Of a stretch of 64,000 bases of DNA, positions 54,495 through 63,956 are shown piece after piece. The translations under genes and the position numbers were made by a program. The stretch covers positions 730,983 through 794,982 of the forward strand of contig NZ_QAJL01000001.1 in assembly GCF_003852525.1 (NCBI RefSeq), read 5' to 3'. Numbering within the stretch: position 1 is the first letter of the stretch; every line of letters starts with the position of its first letter. This DNA is from Pedobacter sp. KBW06. Lineage in GTDB: Bacteria > Bacteroidota > Bacteroidia > Sphingobacteriales > Sphingobacteriaceae. The notes beneath the pieces were generated by a model. That model saw only the letters and a program-made list of their open reading frames with translations, did no database searches and had not been told where the DNA came from.

Positions 54495-55531
54495 ATGATT
54501 CAATTAATTACTCCAAAAAGTTTAAATACAGGTGATAAAATTGCCACGATTTCTATGTCGTGGGGTGGTGCTGGCGAATTGCTACACCGTTACCAGAAAG
54601 GGAAAGAGCGTCTGAACCAAAATTTTGACCTGAATGTTGTAGAAACCAGACATGCATTAAAATCTGCACAATGGATCTACAATAATCCCGAAGCACGGGC
54701 GAATGATTTAATGGAAGCCTTTTGTGATCCTTCAATCAAAGGAATCATTTCTAACATTGGTGGTGATGATAGTATAAGAATGCTAAAGTATATAGATTTA
54801 GAAATCATCAAACAGAATCCTAAGATATTTCTTGGGTTTTCCGACAGTACCATCACACATTTTATCTGTCTCAAAGCTGGCTTAAGCTCGTTTTACGGCA
54901 CATCGCTGTTGGTAGGGTTTGCCGAAAATTACGCAATGCACAATTATCAAGTCAATGATATAAAAAAACCTTGTTTTCCACCGAAAAAATTGGACAGATC
55001 CATCCTAACAAAGAAGGCTGGACAACCGAATTTCTGGATTGGTTCGATGTTTCTTTGCAAGACGTAAAACGAAAGTTATTACCTACAACCGGATGGAATT
55101 TTTTAAGAGGAGACTCCATTGTACAGGGGCGCCTGATCGGCGGCTGTATAGAAGTGTTGGAAATGCTCAAAGGAACTCATTATTGGCCAGATCTGGAGGT
55201 ATGGAAAGACAGCATCCTATTCTTTGAGACCTCGGAAGACATGCCTAAACCTGAGTATATTCGATGGTGGTTAAGAAACTACGCTACTTTAGGGATTCTC
55301 TCCAAAGTAAAAGGGATTATTTTTGGTAGACCTTACAACAATCTTTATACGGAAGAATATGAGATTGAATTGCTAAAAGTGCTTGATGAGGAAGGATTAT
55401 CCGGATTACCTGTCATTACCCGTATGGATTTCGGCCACACCTGCCCGACTTTCACTCTTCCGTACGGAAGACTGGCCGAAATCAACTGCATAGACAAGAC
55501 GTTTTCGATATTAGAAAGCGGCGTCGCTTAG
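54495..55531 (+). pseudogene. MccF-like S66 peptidase, frameshifted copy
   Basis: This is a close duplicate of 46212-47249. The reading frame runs from ATG 54495 to a TAA at 55065-55067 (190 codons). After 54968 the rest of the homologous sequence continues in the -1 frame to 55531. Compared with the intact copy, one T is missing at about 54961 (GATATTAAAAAAACC versus GATATAAAAAAACC). The change creates A_AAA_AAA at 54962-54968 in the phase of a -1 slippery heptamer, so low-level full-length product by slippage is possible. Ser116-motif GFSDST is before the break and both Glu and His motifs after it. Confidence 0.9.
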
Positions 55532-55704
55532 AAAAGAATATTATGAAAATGGATTTTCCATTGAAATATAATCGTGAATCACTAAACAAACACTACAGAT
55601 AAATTAAAAAACAACATTGCTGATCCCAACTTTTGGCGAAATACCCAGTATGATACCCCAAGTTGAAGAACAACTATTTCGCCTAAAAGAAATGGGAACT
55701 GCAG

Positions 55705-55733
55705 TGAATTGCCCCTAAAGAAGGGGCAATTCA
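55705..55733. terminator. 12-bp stem terminator-like hairpin
   Basis: TGAATTGCCCCT and AGGGGCAATTCA pair perfectly over 12 bp with a 5-nt loop. It lies between the duplicated MccF unit and the convergent SusD fragment. Confidence 0.6.
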
Positions 55734-55756
55734 AGCGGCATTCATCGGTTTAAATT

Positions 55757-56227
55757 TTAAGGGTTATTTTTAATACCTGGATTTGCTAACATTACTTTTT
55801 CCGGAAAACGTAAGGTTAAACGATCACTTGTCAAAGGAAAAGTGGCAATTACAGCACCTGTTTCAGACAAGGCTTCATGTTTGTAAGTTGCGCCGGAAAA
55901 AATCGGATCAGCAGACAAACGACGCATATCAAACCAGCGGTATCCTTGTACTGCAAATTCGCGGATACGCTCCTCGATAATAAATTTAATCATCGCTGTG
56001 GGGTTTGTGATGTTAACGATAGCCTCAGTTGCAGGCATTCTTTTTGACCTAAACTTCTCCAGATCAATTTTCGCACCGGAGACATCACCTGTACGGGCTT
56101 TTAATTCGGCACGCATCAAATAAAGATCTGGCATAGTGATTCCTATTTGAGTATTGTACATGCCAATCCTTCTGTAAACGCCTGGGGCTTTTATTGCTGT
56201 ACCTCCATAAGCAAATCTGGAATAATT
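55757..56227 (-). pseudogene. SusD/RagB C-terminal fragment
   Basis: The open frame from 56227 (after a TGA) reads RFAYGGTAIKAPGVYRRIG, then MYNTQIGITMPDLYLMRAEL and IIEERIREFAVQGYRWFDMRR. These are the C-terminal landmarks of SusD/RagB (paired with the DLYLMRAEL helix and the RRLS stretch). About 450 upstream codons and any SusC partner are missing. It is a leftover of a lost glycan locus inside the island. Confidence 0.85.
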
Positions 56228-56306
56228 TCATAAGATTCAGTGCAGAAAGAAACTTCGAAGAATTCACCGAATATTAAGGGAATTAGGAAGCAACATTGTT
56301 AGTTCC

Positions 56307-57101
56307 TCAAGTTTTCTTTCCAGTTGGAACAGTTTGTTTTATCAATTGAACTAAATAAAGAGTAATTTTTTTCAGGGCTTCTCCCTTCCCTTGCCAGTTG
56401 TCTTTACAGATTCCTAGATACCCACACTTTGCCATTTCTAAAAGATCTCTGAATTCCACCGGAATTTCAGAAAGCAGCCAATCGGCAGCTCTGTCTTTTG
56501 TCGTTACCCCACCTACAACGAGCGTATAATACATTCTAGCTAGGGTTAGCACCGTGTTTCTTTCATCTCCTTTTACACATTGAAGTAGTATAGGCAGTGT
56601 ATCAAAAATTGCCTGCTTGATATCCTCATCCGGAATCTCCGGAATTATTTCCTGCGCTGCAGACCCCGTTAGTGTAATGCTGCTTTGATGTACTTGTCTA
56701 AGCAGTATGGTAAGATCCGGATTAACGTTACACCCCGCTATTTCCCCTTTTAAAAACTCATCTCTAAGCCATTCTCCATATTGAAGTTCATTTCTAACCG
56801 GATGCCGCCAGGGGGAAATTTCATCCCTGTTTAAAATCGTAACTTCAAATGGCCTAATCAATTGCTTGTTCCCAATTTCTCCTGAGACCTGCATAAATTT
56901 CTTTACAAGTTGGCATTTGCTTTTTTGACTCAAGCTACCGTCAATGATAGCAAGAATGTCAATATCGCTTTCTTTTTGGAGTCCTCCGTCCACAGCTGAA
57001 CCATAAAGATAAATACCTGCGATAGACCGTCCTGCTTCCTCCTTTATAACGCGGACAACTTTTTCGATTTCTTTTCGCACGAGTCTGTTTTCCATGCTCA
57101 T
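56307..57101 (-). CDS. AadA-like aminoglycoside nucleotidyltransferase
   Basis: Starts at ATG 57099-57101 (or 57095); 264 residues. YGSAVDGGLQKESDIDIL gives the nucleotidyltransferase Gly-Ser and the Asp46/Asp48 pair. FEVTILNRDEISPWRHP includes the likely catalytic-base Glu86. NELQYGEWLRDEFLKGE and DERNTVLTLARMYYTLV follow the AadA/ANT(3'')-ANT(9) pattern closely. It would adenylylate spectinomycin- or streptomycin-type drugs. It lies 51 bp after a CatA-like gene on the same strand. Confidence 0.9.
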   Translation of the reverse strand: MSMENRLVRKEIEKVVRVIKEEAGRSIAGIYLYGSAVDGGLQKESDIDILAIIDGSLSQKSKCQLVKKFMQVSGEIGNKQLIRPFEVTILNRDEISPWRHPVRNELQYGEWLRDEFLKGEIAGCNVNPDLTILLRQVHQSSITLTGSAAQEIIPEIPDEDIKQAIFDTLPILLQCVKGDERNTVLTLARMYYTLVVGGVTTKDRAADWLLSEIPVEFRDLLEMAKCGYLGICKDNWQGKGEALKKITLYLVQLIKQTVPTGKKT

Positions 57102-57152
57102 AAAAAAATAGTTACTACATTTGGCTATGCATTTTTTCAAATGTGTGTAGAA

Positions 57153-57812
57153 TTAAAGCATCCAATCTTTACTATCTCTAGCAAATTCTTGTATATCATT
57201 AATAAGCTTACATGTATGATAACCATCCGCAACGGCGTGGTTTACAAATACTGCAAGTGGAATTAATGTACTACCACCCTGTTCAAAATATTTCCCAAAA
57301 CGTATTAAGGGAAACATAAAATTAGATGCCTCGTAAGTATCTTGGGAAAAACTTGTAAAACTCAACCATGGCAAAGCCGAAATTGAACAAAAATTTGCTG
57401 GACGATTTAAACGTGCTTTTATTCCTTTAACATTCTTATATTTTTCTATATCACTAATTATTATTTCATAAAATGATTTAAAATCTTCATGATACTCACT
57501 CCATACATCCGAAAAAGTTTTATCATCTTCATGAAAAATGGTGTATGATGGCAATACATAATTCCAATAACCTAATTGATTTTTATCATTATAACTCATC
57601 CTAAATTCTTTATTTTGATTTACAGATCGCATAACTGCGTAGAGAAATACTGGAAAAAACTTTATTTTTTTTTCCTTCGATAAAGCCAGCAGTTCTGTAA
57701 TATCAACATTTGCATTAATTGTATATTTACATTTCACTATAGTATCGAAATAATTAAAATAAGATTGTCTTTCCCATTCTTTGGGATTAACGGGTTGAAA
57801 AATTGCTTGCAT
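57153..57812 (-). CDS. cat: Type A chloramphenicol O-acetyltransferase
   Basis: A 219-residue CatA-type enzyme. The catalytic His192 is in VNHAVADGYHTCKLI, where classical enzymes have HHAVCDGFH, and Asp196 keeps the structural position. RMSYNDKNQLGYWNYVLPSY and LPWLSFTSFSQD are family landmarks. The length is the usual 213-220. It probably precedes the AadA-like gene in a two-gene resistance operon. Drug specificity is inferred from family only. Confidence 0.93.
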   Translation of the reverse strand: MQAIFQPVNPKEWERQSYFNYFDTIVKCKYTINANVDITELLALSKEKKIKFFPVFLYAVMRSVNQNKEFRMSYNDKNQLGYWNYVLPSYTIFHEDDKTFSDVWSEYHEDFKSFYEIIISDIEKYKNVKGIKARLNRPANFCSISALPWLSFTSFSQDTYEASNFMFPLIRFGKYFEQGGSTLIPLAVFVNHAVADGYHTCKLINDIQEFARDSKDWML

Positions 57813-57882
57813 ATCTATTATCCATTATCTAATAACTGACGGGTTATACTAGGAACAATTAAAATTATTTTAATACTGGCAG

Positions 57883-58791
57883 CTAAGTATGGGATAGTAA
57901 GTTAACCCTTAGCTGCTCTTTCTCAAAAATGCGTTGCAATTCAGGTGATACAAATAATTGTAGATCATCTTCTTTATAACTTCTGAGATGAAACCCCGCT
58001 GTTTCTTTTGGTGTAAAGCCAAAAACTACTACTTCAAAAGAAAAATCTGAAAAGGCACCAGTTAGCCCCTTTAAACTAATTTCATTAGGTGCAAAAATGT
58101 CTATCAGGTATAAAATTTCTTCTTCTATTTGCGCAACCACCACACAGTTCAACTCATCAATAAAAAAAATAGAATCTTTAAATCCCATTTCGGGGTAAGC
58201 ATAGCAATAAAAAAAACTCATTGCTTTGTTCTTGGTTGAAAACATACTGTTGGGAACAGCGTTATCTACGCATGTTTCAAACAACCTTAAATCCTCCGGG
58301 ACATCCAGATTTAATCGGCGTTTATCCAATTTGCTCACAAAATCAGCACTTTTCACACTAAAAAAACACTCAAATTCGGACATTGGCATTAAGCCGAACT
58401 TTGGATAGAAATCCAGAACTGTTTCATTCGCAAATAGAAATATCCCATCGTGTTTCCCCTTAAAATCGCACATGATTCTTTCCATAAGAAATCGGCTCAA
58501 TCCTCGTTTTTGATAATGGATATCTGTCATTACCGTCCCAAGCTGGATCAGTATTTTCAGTTCATTTTCAAACAAACTTACTGTTGTATGAGATACGATT
58601 TTATCTCCGTCGAACAAAGAGTATAAAATACAATTATCATCCCAAAAACCTGATTGATAATAGTTTTCGAAATCAAATTTCCAGAATTCCTGCGTCATCC
58701 GATTAAATTCCAGCCGCAGCGTTTCATCCTGCTGATAATTTATATACAAAATATATTTTCCGTCCTTTATATGTATATGCTCTTTTGTCAT
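57883..58791 (-). CDS. GNAT N-acetyltransferase with C-terminal extension (paralogue of 44013-44909)
   Basis: A 302-residue protein with the same two-part layout as 44013-44909. Shared landmarks are TVMTDIHYQKRGLSRFLMER and FANETVLDFYPKFGL in the GNAT half, and the C-terminal half ends with ETAGFHLRSYKEDDLQLFVSP. It is the rightmost gene of the resistance cluster. The gap 58792-59243 is AT-rich and shows no gene or clear repeat. Confidence 0.9.
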   Translation of the reverse strand: MTKEHIHIKDGKYILYINYQQDETLRLEFNRMTQEFWKFDFENYYQSGFWDDNCILYSLFDGDKIVSHTTVSLFENELKILIQLGTVMTDIHYQKRGLSRFLMERIMCDFKGKHDGIFLFANETVLDFYPKFGLMPMSEFECFFSVKSADFVSKLDKRRLNLDVPEDLRLFETCVDNAVPNSMFSTKNKAMSFFYCYAYPEMGFKDSIFFIDELNCVVVAQIEEEILYLIDIFAPNEISLKGLTGAFSDFSFEVVVFGFTPKETAGFHLRSYKEDDLQLFVSPELQRIFEKEQLRVNLLSHT

Positions 58792-59243
58792 TTCTGTTTT
58801 CCCTTATACCATCCCAATTAATTTTCTCATATTTCTTTATAAAATCTTCTTAAGATTTGTTTTATTCATTGCCATTTATTTATTCAGTTTGTATGTGCTT
58901 TCTTTTATTTGATGATAAGCATATTTTACATCCGGATGGGAATGCAAATAAGCCCTGAACACTTACGAGATTAATTGAACTTATAAAGAACTGAATAGTT
59001 TATTCAACTCCTACCTGATTGAATTTATTTTTCCAGGCCGGATTGATTGGTTCAAAAGGCAAAATCATAATCTATATTTTTCCTAGCAAAAGTACTGAAT
59101 ACTCTTTGTCTATCTCTTGACAAATCCATGGATTAAACATTCATTTCTTAATATCAATTTATTATAAAATATCGGAATACATCTTGATATGGGTAACTGC
59201 AATACAATTCCAAATTTCTTTGTTGGCATTATTTAATTATGCA

Positions 59244-59251
59244 TAGTTTTG
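59244..59251 (+). promoter_or_regulatory. Candidate -7 box of the AraC gene
   Basis: TAGTTTTG matches TAnnTTTG, with a TTTG about 20 bp upstream near 59220. Transcription would start only a few bases before the ATG at 59264, so the message would be nearly leaderless. Confidence 0.35.
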
Positions 59252-59263
59252 CAATACGCTAAG

Positions 59264-60148
59264 ATGATTCAATTTCTCACTATAAAATCTATTCAACAAC
59301 AGCACCAGATAGATGAAGATATTAGGGTGAATGGCATTGCTATTGTAGAAAATGTACATAAACTGGAAAATCACTATACCAGTTTCAAACACCAGTTTGA
59401 TGGTTTAATTATTGCCTTTTGTTTAAAAGGTAAAATGACTGTTAAAATTAATTTTACAACTTATGAAATTAACACCGGTTCAATTGTGGTTGTCTTACCT
59501 CAATTAATTATAGATCCTGTTAGTGTTTCCAGCGATTTTCAAATTGTGTCAATAGTCATGTCTTTAGATTTTATCAGCGCATTTCCCATTTTGCGTGATT
59601 TTATTACCAATAATGAAATACGATGGCATCCCGTTATTTCGTCTTCAGAACAAGAAAATGATTCAGTTGAGGAATTTATTCTTTTCTTAAAGAAATACTA
59701 TGTTAACAAGACCAAAAACCCAAACAACAAAAAGACAGTATTACAGTATCTTATTTTCGGACTGATCACAACTATATCTAGCTCATATGCGACTTTGTCC
59801 AATGAGCCTGGAATGATAAGAAATAGAAAGAATGAAATTATCGACGACTTTTACCTACTCATATCACATTATGGTTCAAAGGAACGTAGTGCTTCTTTTT
59901 ATGCCGATAAGTTACATTTATCGCCACAATACCTTACAACTTTGGTAAAAAATCAAACAGGAAAGTCCATTATACAATGGATCGAACATGTGGTTATAAT
60001 GCATGCCAAATCGTTGCTTAAATCTACTTCTCTATCTGTAAAAGAAATCAGCCAGGAATTGAATTTTAGTGATATCTCCTTATTCTGTCGTTATTTCAAA
60101 CGATGCACTCACCTAACACCCAATGCTTTTAGAAAGCAACTAACTTAA
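59264..60148 (+). CDS. AraC-family regulator
   Basis: The ATG at 59264 (MIQFLTIKSIQ) is chosen; the open frame begins at a TTG at 59249. The 294-residue regulator has a cupin-like sensing domain and HTHs FYADKLHLSPQYLTTLVKNQ and VKEISQELNFSDISLFCRYF. It is the last island gene before tRNA-Pro and is on the opposite strand to the tRNA. Confidence 0.93.
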   Translation: MIQFLTIKSIQQQHQIDEDIRVNGIAIVENVHKLENHYTSFKHQFDGLIIAFCLKGKMTVKINFTTYEINTGSIVVVLPQLIIDPVSVSSDFQIVSIVMSLDFISAFPILRDFITNNEIRWHPVISSSEQENDSVEEFILFLKKYYVNKTKNPNNKKTVLQYLIFGLITTISSSYATLSNEPGMIRNRKNEIIDDFYLLISHYGSKERSASFYADKLHLSPQYLTTLVKNQTGKSIIQWIEHVVIMHAKSLLKSTSLSVKEISQELNFSDISLFCRYFKRCTHLTPNAFRKQLT

Positions 60149-60283
60149 CGATAAGAAATTTTAAAAAAGCTTTCTAAACGCCGCATGGGCTTAAAACTCA
60201 AGCAGTGACTTTACGTTTTCTATCAGGGCAATGATATAAAAAAAGAGGGTGTAGACTAGCGCATATTGACTAAAACGAAAAAA

Positions 60284-60310
60284 CCCTCTGAACTTTTAAC
60301 ATTCAGAGGG
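60284..60310 (-). terminator. Rho-independent terminator of tRNA-Pro
   Basis: On the minus strand CCCTCTGAA and TTCAGAGGG form a 9-bp stem with a 9-nt loop and a T-run after it (TTTTTTCG), 17 bp after the tRNA end. It is bidirectional in form and may also end the AraC transcript from the plus strand. Confidence 0.85.
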
Positions 60311-60326
60311 TTTTTAAAAATTGTTG

Positions 60327-60400
60327 TCGGGGTGGCAGGATTCGAACCTACGACCTCCTGCTCCCAAAGCAGGCGCGATACCGGGCTACGCTACACCCCG
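60327..60400 (-). tRNA. tRNA-Pro (anticodon TGG)
   Basis: On the minus strand the 74-nt sequence folds as CGGGGTG acceptor, D-arm GTAGCCCGGTAT, anticodon arm CCTGC-TTTGGGA-GCAGG with anticodon TGG, T-arm around GGTTCGAATCC, and CACCCCG closing the acceptor, with discriminator A. CCA is not encoded, as is usual in this group. The 3' third is duplicated in three flanking repeats. Confidence 0.95.
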
Positions 60401-60773
60401 AACTGGTATCTTCTTTTTTACTGGTCAATCTAAAACTATCTTTCCAGATAGCTTGCAAAGCATAAATAACTGCTTATTTGGTGGCCCAAAGATAGGTTTT
60501 TGATGTCATCCTGCAAAATAAACTTCAAATAAAAACGTCATAATCTCCTAAGTCCTTTTGTATCTTACAGTTCAATTTCTTTCATTCCATAAAAGGCTGC
60601 TCCAATCTCTCCTATGCGGTCAGCATTTAAACTATTTTTTCAGGACATACATTAAGCCTGCAACTCAAATACGGATACAATGTATCAATATCAAGCGCAT
60701 TTTTATCCATCATTTATACATATTTCCACTGATATAAAAATGCTTATTATTTGCTGGTCAGTTTGGAAAGTAG

Positions 60774-61415
60774 CTACAGGCTTCGTTTGTTACTTTCAAT
60801 AGCGATGAACTCCGGTAAATAATTTGGGGTACATCCTTTTGATACCATTTCATCTTTGTACAGACCGGTTTTCTCGCCGAGTGAAACGCAACGTTTCCGG
60901 AACTGCTTATCGTAAACACCTATCCAGCCTGCAGTAAAGTTCATGGCCCACTGCACTTCGGGCGCTTCCCCGGCAATGTTGGCTTCAATTGCAGAAAGCA
61001 GGTCTGCAGTGTTGTCAGGAGAAACTTGTCCAACCCATCTTAACCGCCCCTGATAATACCAGAAAATCCTTCTTTGAAGAGGTGAAGGGCTGTTTTCCCA
61101 GGATTCAATCAATGCAATAGTTTTCTTGCTTTTGGTAAGTTGATTGGCCATGAGCCAGTCTATCAATTGAGTTCGCTCTTTAACCGGGTGGCCCTGAATA
61201 TCCATATCCAGTTTATCGATCAGATCTTGTGTAAGAACTTTATAATCCATGATTAAAATGGCCAGTTGCCTGGGCAGGAAATCGCCACTAGTCCAAAGCT
61301 CATTAGCCAGGGCATGATCCACCTTAATTTCCCCGGCCATTTTACGCAGGTCGCCAAGTTTAGTTTCACTATTGATCTGTTTGAGGAGTTGTGCTGCTTT
61401 TGATGAATATTGCAT
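60774..61415 (-). CDS. DNA alkylation repair (AlkD-like HEAT-repeat) protein
   Basis: A 213-residue helical-repeat protein. LGDLRKMAGEIKVDHALANELW, LPRQLAILIMDYKVLTQDLIDKL and SPSPLQRRIFWYYQGRLRWV follow the DNA_alkylation (AlkC/AlkD) family, but the protein is shorter than classical AlkD. Such proteins remove alkylated bases. It lies alone between copies C and D of the tRNA repeat, so it too is enclosed by repeats. Confidence 0.8.
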   Translation of the reverse strand: MQYSSKAAQLLKQINSETKLGDLRKMAGEIKVDHALANELWTSGDFLPRQLAILIMDYKVLTQDLIDKLDMDIQGHPVKERTQLIDWLMANQLTKSKKTIALIESWENSPSPLQRRIFWYYQGRLRWVGQVSPDNTADLLSAIEANIAGEAPEVQWAMNFTAGWIGVYDKQFRKRCVSLGEKTGLYKDEMVSKGCTPNYLPEFIAIESNKRSL

Positions 61416-61606
61416 ATCAGTCTTTCGCTTTTATGATCCGGTATAAGTTACAAAGTCAGAAACGAAGTTGAGAAAAAATTTGGATGCTTTCAGCCATTTC
61501 CTCATGCGCCCGTTAAACACCTGAATTGGGCTATTCGTTAACTGTAATACGGGCAAATAAATTTAAATAAAGGAACAATGATACAACAAAACAATAGGTT
61601 GTAGAA

Positions 61607-61880
61607 TAGCGCATATTGATTAAAACGAAAAACCCCTCTAAACTTTAACAATTAGAGGGGTTTTAAACATTTGTTGTCGGGGTGGCAGGATGCCGAACCA
61701 ACATCATAAATATCTTATTTTCAATCACTTACATCCCACTGAAACATCAGGGTGTAGATTAGGGCATAAATCATTTCAAATCAAATCAGCTCAAACCATC
61801 TCCAATAGTAAAGTATAAATAACTGCTTATTTGATGACTTAAAGATAGGTTTTTGATGTGATGCCACCAAATAAAATTTG
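61607..61880 (-). repeat. tRNA-Pro 3'-end/terminator repeat, copy D
   Basis: The 616-bp gap contains this copy. GTTGTAGAATAGCGCATATTG is followed by a perfect hairpin (CCCCTCTAA 61633-61641, TTAGAGGGG 61652-61660) and TGTTGTCGGGGTGGCAGGAT (61672-61691), an exact match to the functional tRNA-Pro end. The following GCCGAACCAAC is a degenerate T-arm. The interior matches copy B and the outer flank matches copy C. At 61921-61945 a short block repeats 55625-55649 in inverse orientation. Confidence 0.75.
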
Positions 61881-62031
61881 AATTTAATATAATAATTAGC
61901 TAATTCAATTTGTGTCTTATAGTGGGTATTTCGCCAAAAGTGGGGAAGAACCACATTCACCGAAACGTACACTAAGATTACCGATTCAAATTGAAAACGA
62001 ACTATTTTGACATCCTGTTACGATAGAAGTC

Positions 62032-62925
62032 TTATAAATTCCTATACTCATTAGGTGTATACCCAACACGATTTTTAAATAAGCGGCTAAAGTGTTGTGG
62101 ATATTTGAAACCCAACTCAAACGCTATTTCATTAATGGTCTTGCTGCTATCAAAAATCTTATTTTTTGCAATCTCAATGATTTTGTTCTGAATATACTCC
62201 TGCGCAGATTTGCCAGTTTCTTTTTTTACCAGATCACCAAAATAGTTAGCAGATAAATGGACTTCATCTGCAAAGTAGCCTACAGAAGGCAGACCGATAC
62301 TATAGGGCTTTTCGGATGCGAAATAGCTATTCAGTAATTCCTCAAATTTTTGCAGTATTCCCCTATTGGCATTTTCCCTAGTGATAAACTGACGATCATA
62401 AAATCTCTCACAATAATTCAGAAAAAGCTCAATATTGGATGCAATTAACTTTTTACTATGCTTATCAACCGACTGGCTTAATTCATATTCAATTTTAGAG
62501 AAGCAATCAAAGACAATTTTCCGCTCTTTTTCAGATAGATGCAATGCCTCACTTGTGTTATAGCTAAAAAAGCTATACTCATCCAGACTCTTGGCCAGAG
62601 GTGTGCCTACTATTAGATCTGGATGAAAGACCAATCCATGTCCCATTGGCTGGTAAAAATCTACTTTATTCTCTACATCGATAACCTGTCCAGGGGAAAT
62701 AAATACCAATGTACCCTTGTCATAGTCGTAATAGTTACAGCCATACTTTAAATCTCCGCAATGCACTTCTTTAAGGAAAATGCAGTAAAGTCCGAAAGTC
62801 ATCCGGGAACCTGTTCTTTCCTTCGCTTTTGAGAAATCAATAACACTCACCAGTGGATGTAAAGTTTCATGGTTATTAAATGCATTGTACTCGCTTACCG
62901 TGTCAAAATTATAGGCCTTTTCCAT
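62032..62925 (-). CDS. AraC-family regulator
   Basis: A 297-residue regulator with N-terminal FNNHETLHPLVSVIDFSKAK, a common opening in Bacteroidota AraC proteins, and C-terminal HTHs FADEVHLSANYFGDLVKKET and INEIAFELGFKYPQHFSRLF. It is divergent from the aldo/keto reductase across 179 bp and is its likely regulator. Confidence 0.94.
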   Translation of the reverse strand: MEKAYNFDTVSEYNAFNNHETLHPLVSVIDFSKAKERTGSRMTFGLYCIFLKEVHCGDLKYGCNYYDYDKGTLVFISPGQVIDVENKVDFYQPMGHGLVFHPDLIVGTPLAKSLDEYSFFSYNTSEALHLSEKERKIVFDCFSKIEYELSQSVDKHSKKLIASNIELFLNYCERFYDRQFITRENANRGILQKFEELLNSYFASEKPYSIGLPSVGYFADEVHLSANYFGDLVKKETGKSAQEYIQNKIIEIAKNKIFDSSKTINEIAFELGFKYPQHFSRLFKNRVGYTPNEYRNL

Positions 62926-63101
62926 AGCTATTGCTTTTTGTTAATACAAAACTAACCATTCTAGTATAACAAAAACGGCAGACACGCACCAATCAGTAAC
63001 ATTGGTAGTAATATCCGTAATCGGTATACCAATTCACTCCATATCAAAGCTGAACTTTGTACCATTAAAAGTGTTGTATAGACATTGAGCAAATTTAATA
63101 A

Positions 63102-63956
<855 letters not shown>

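Larger units (their letters stand above)
60246..60540 (-). repeat. tRNA-Pro 3'-end/terminator repeat, copy C (functional locus)
   Basis: GGTGTAGACTAGCGCATATTG at 60249, a strong hairpin, the tRNA-Pro gene and a right flank (AAATAACTGCTTATTTGGTG, then GATAGGTTTTTGATGTCATC) form the copy from which the other three appear derived. The 373-bp gap after the tRNA (60401-60773) holds only this flank; nothing else is recognised. Confidence 0.7.

Noticed and set aside
60321..60503. Open frame of 60 codons covering the tRNA-Pro region
   Set aside because: It is antisense to a well-formed tRNA and is not a protein.
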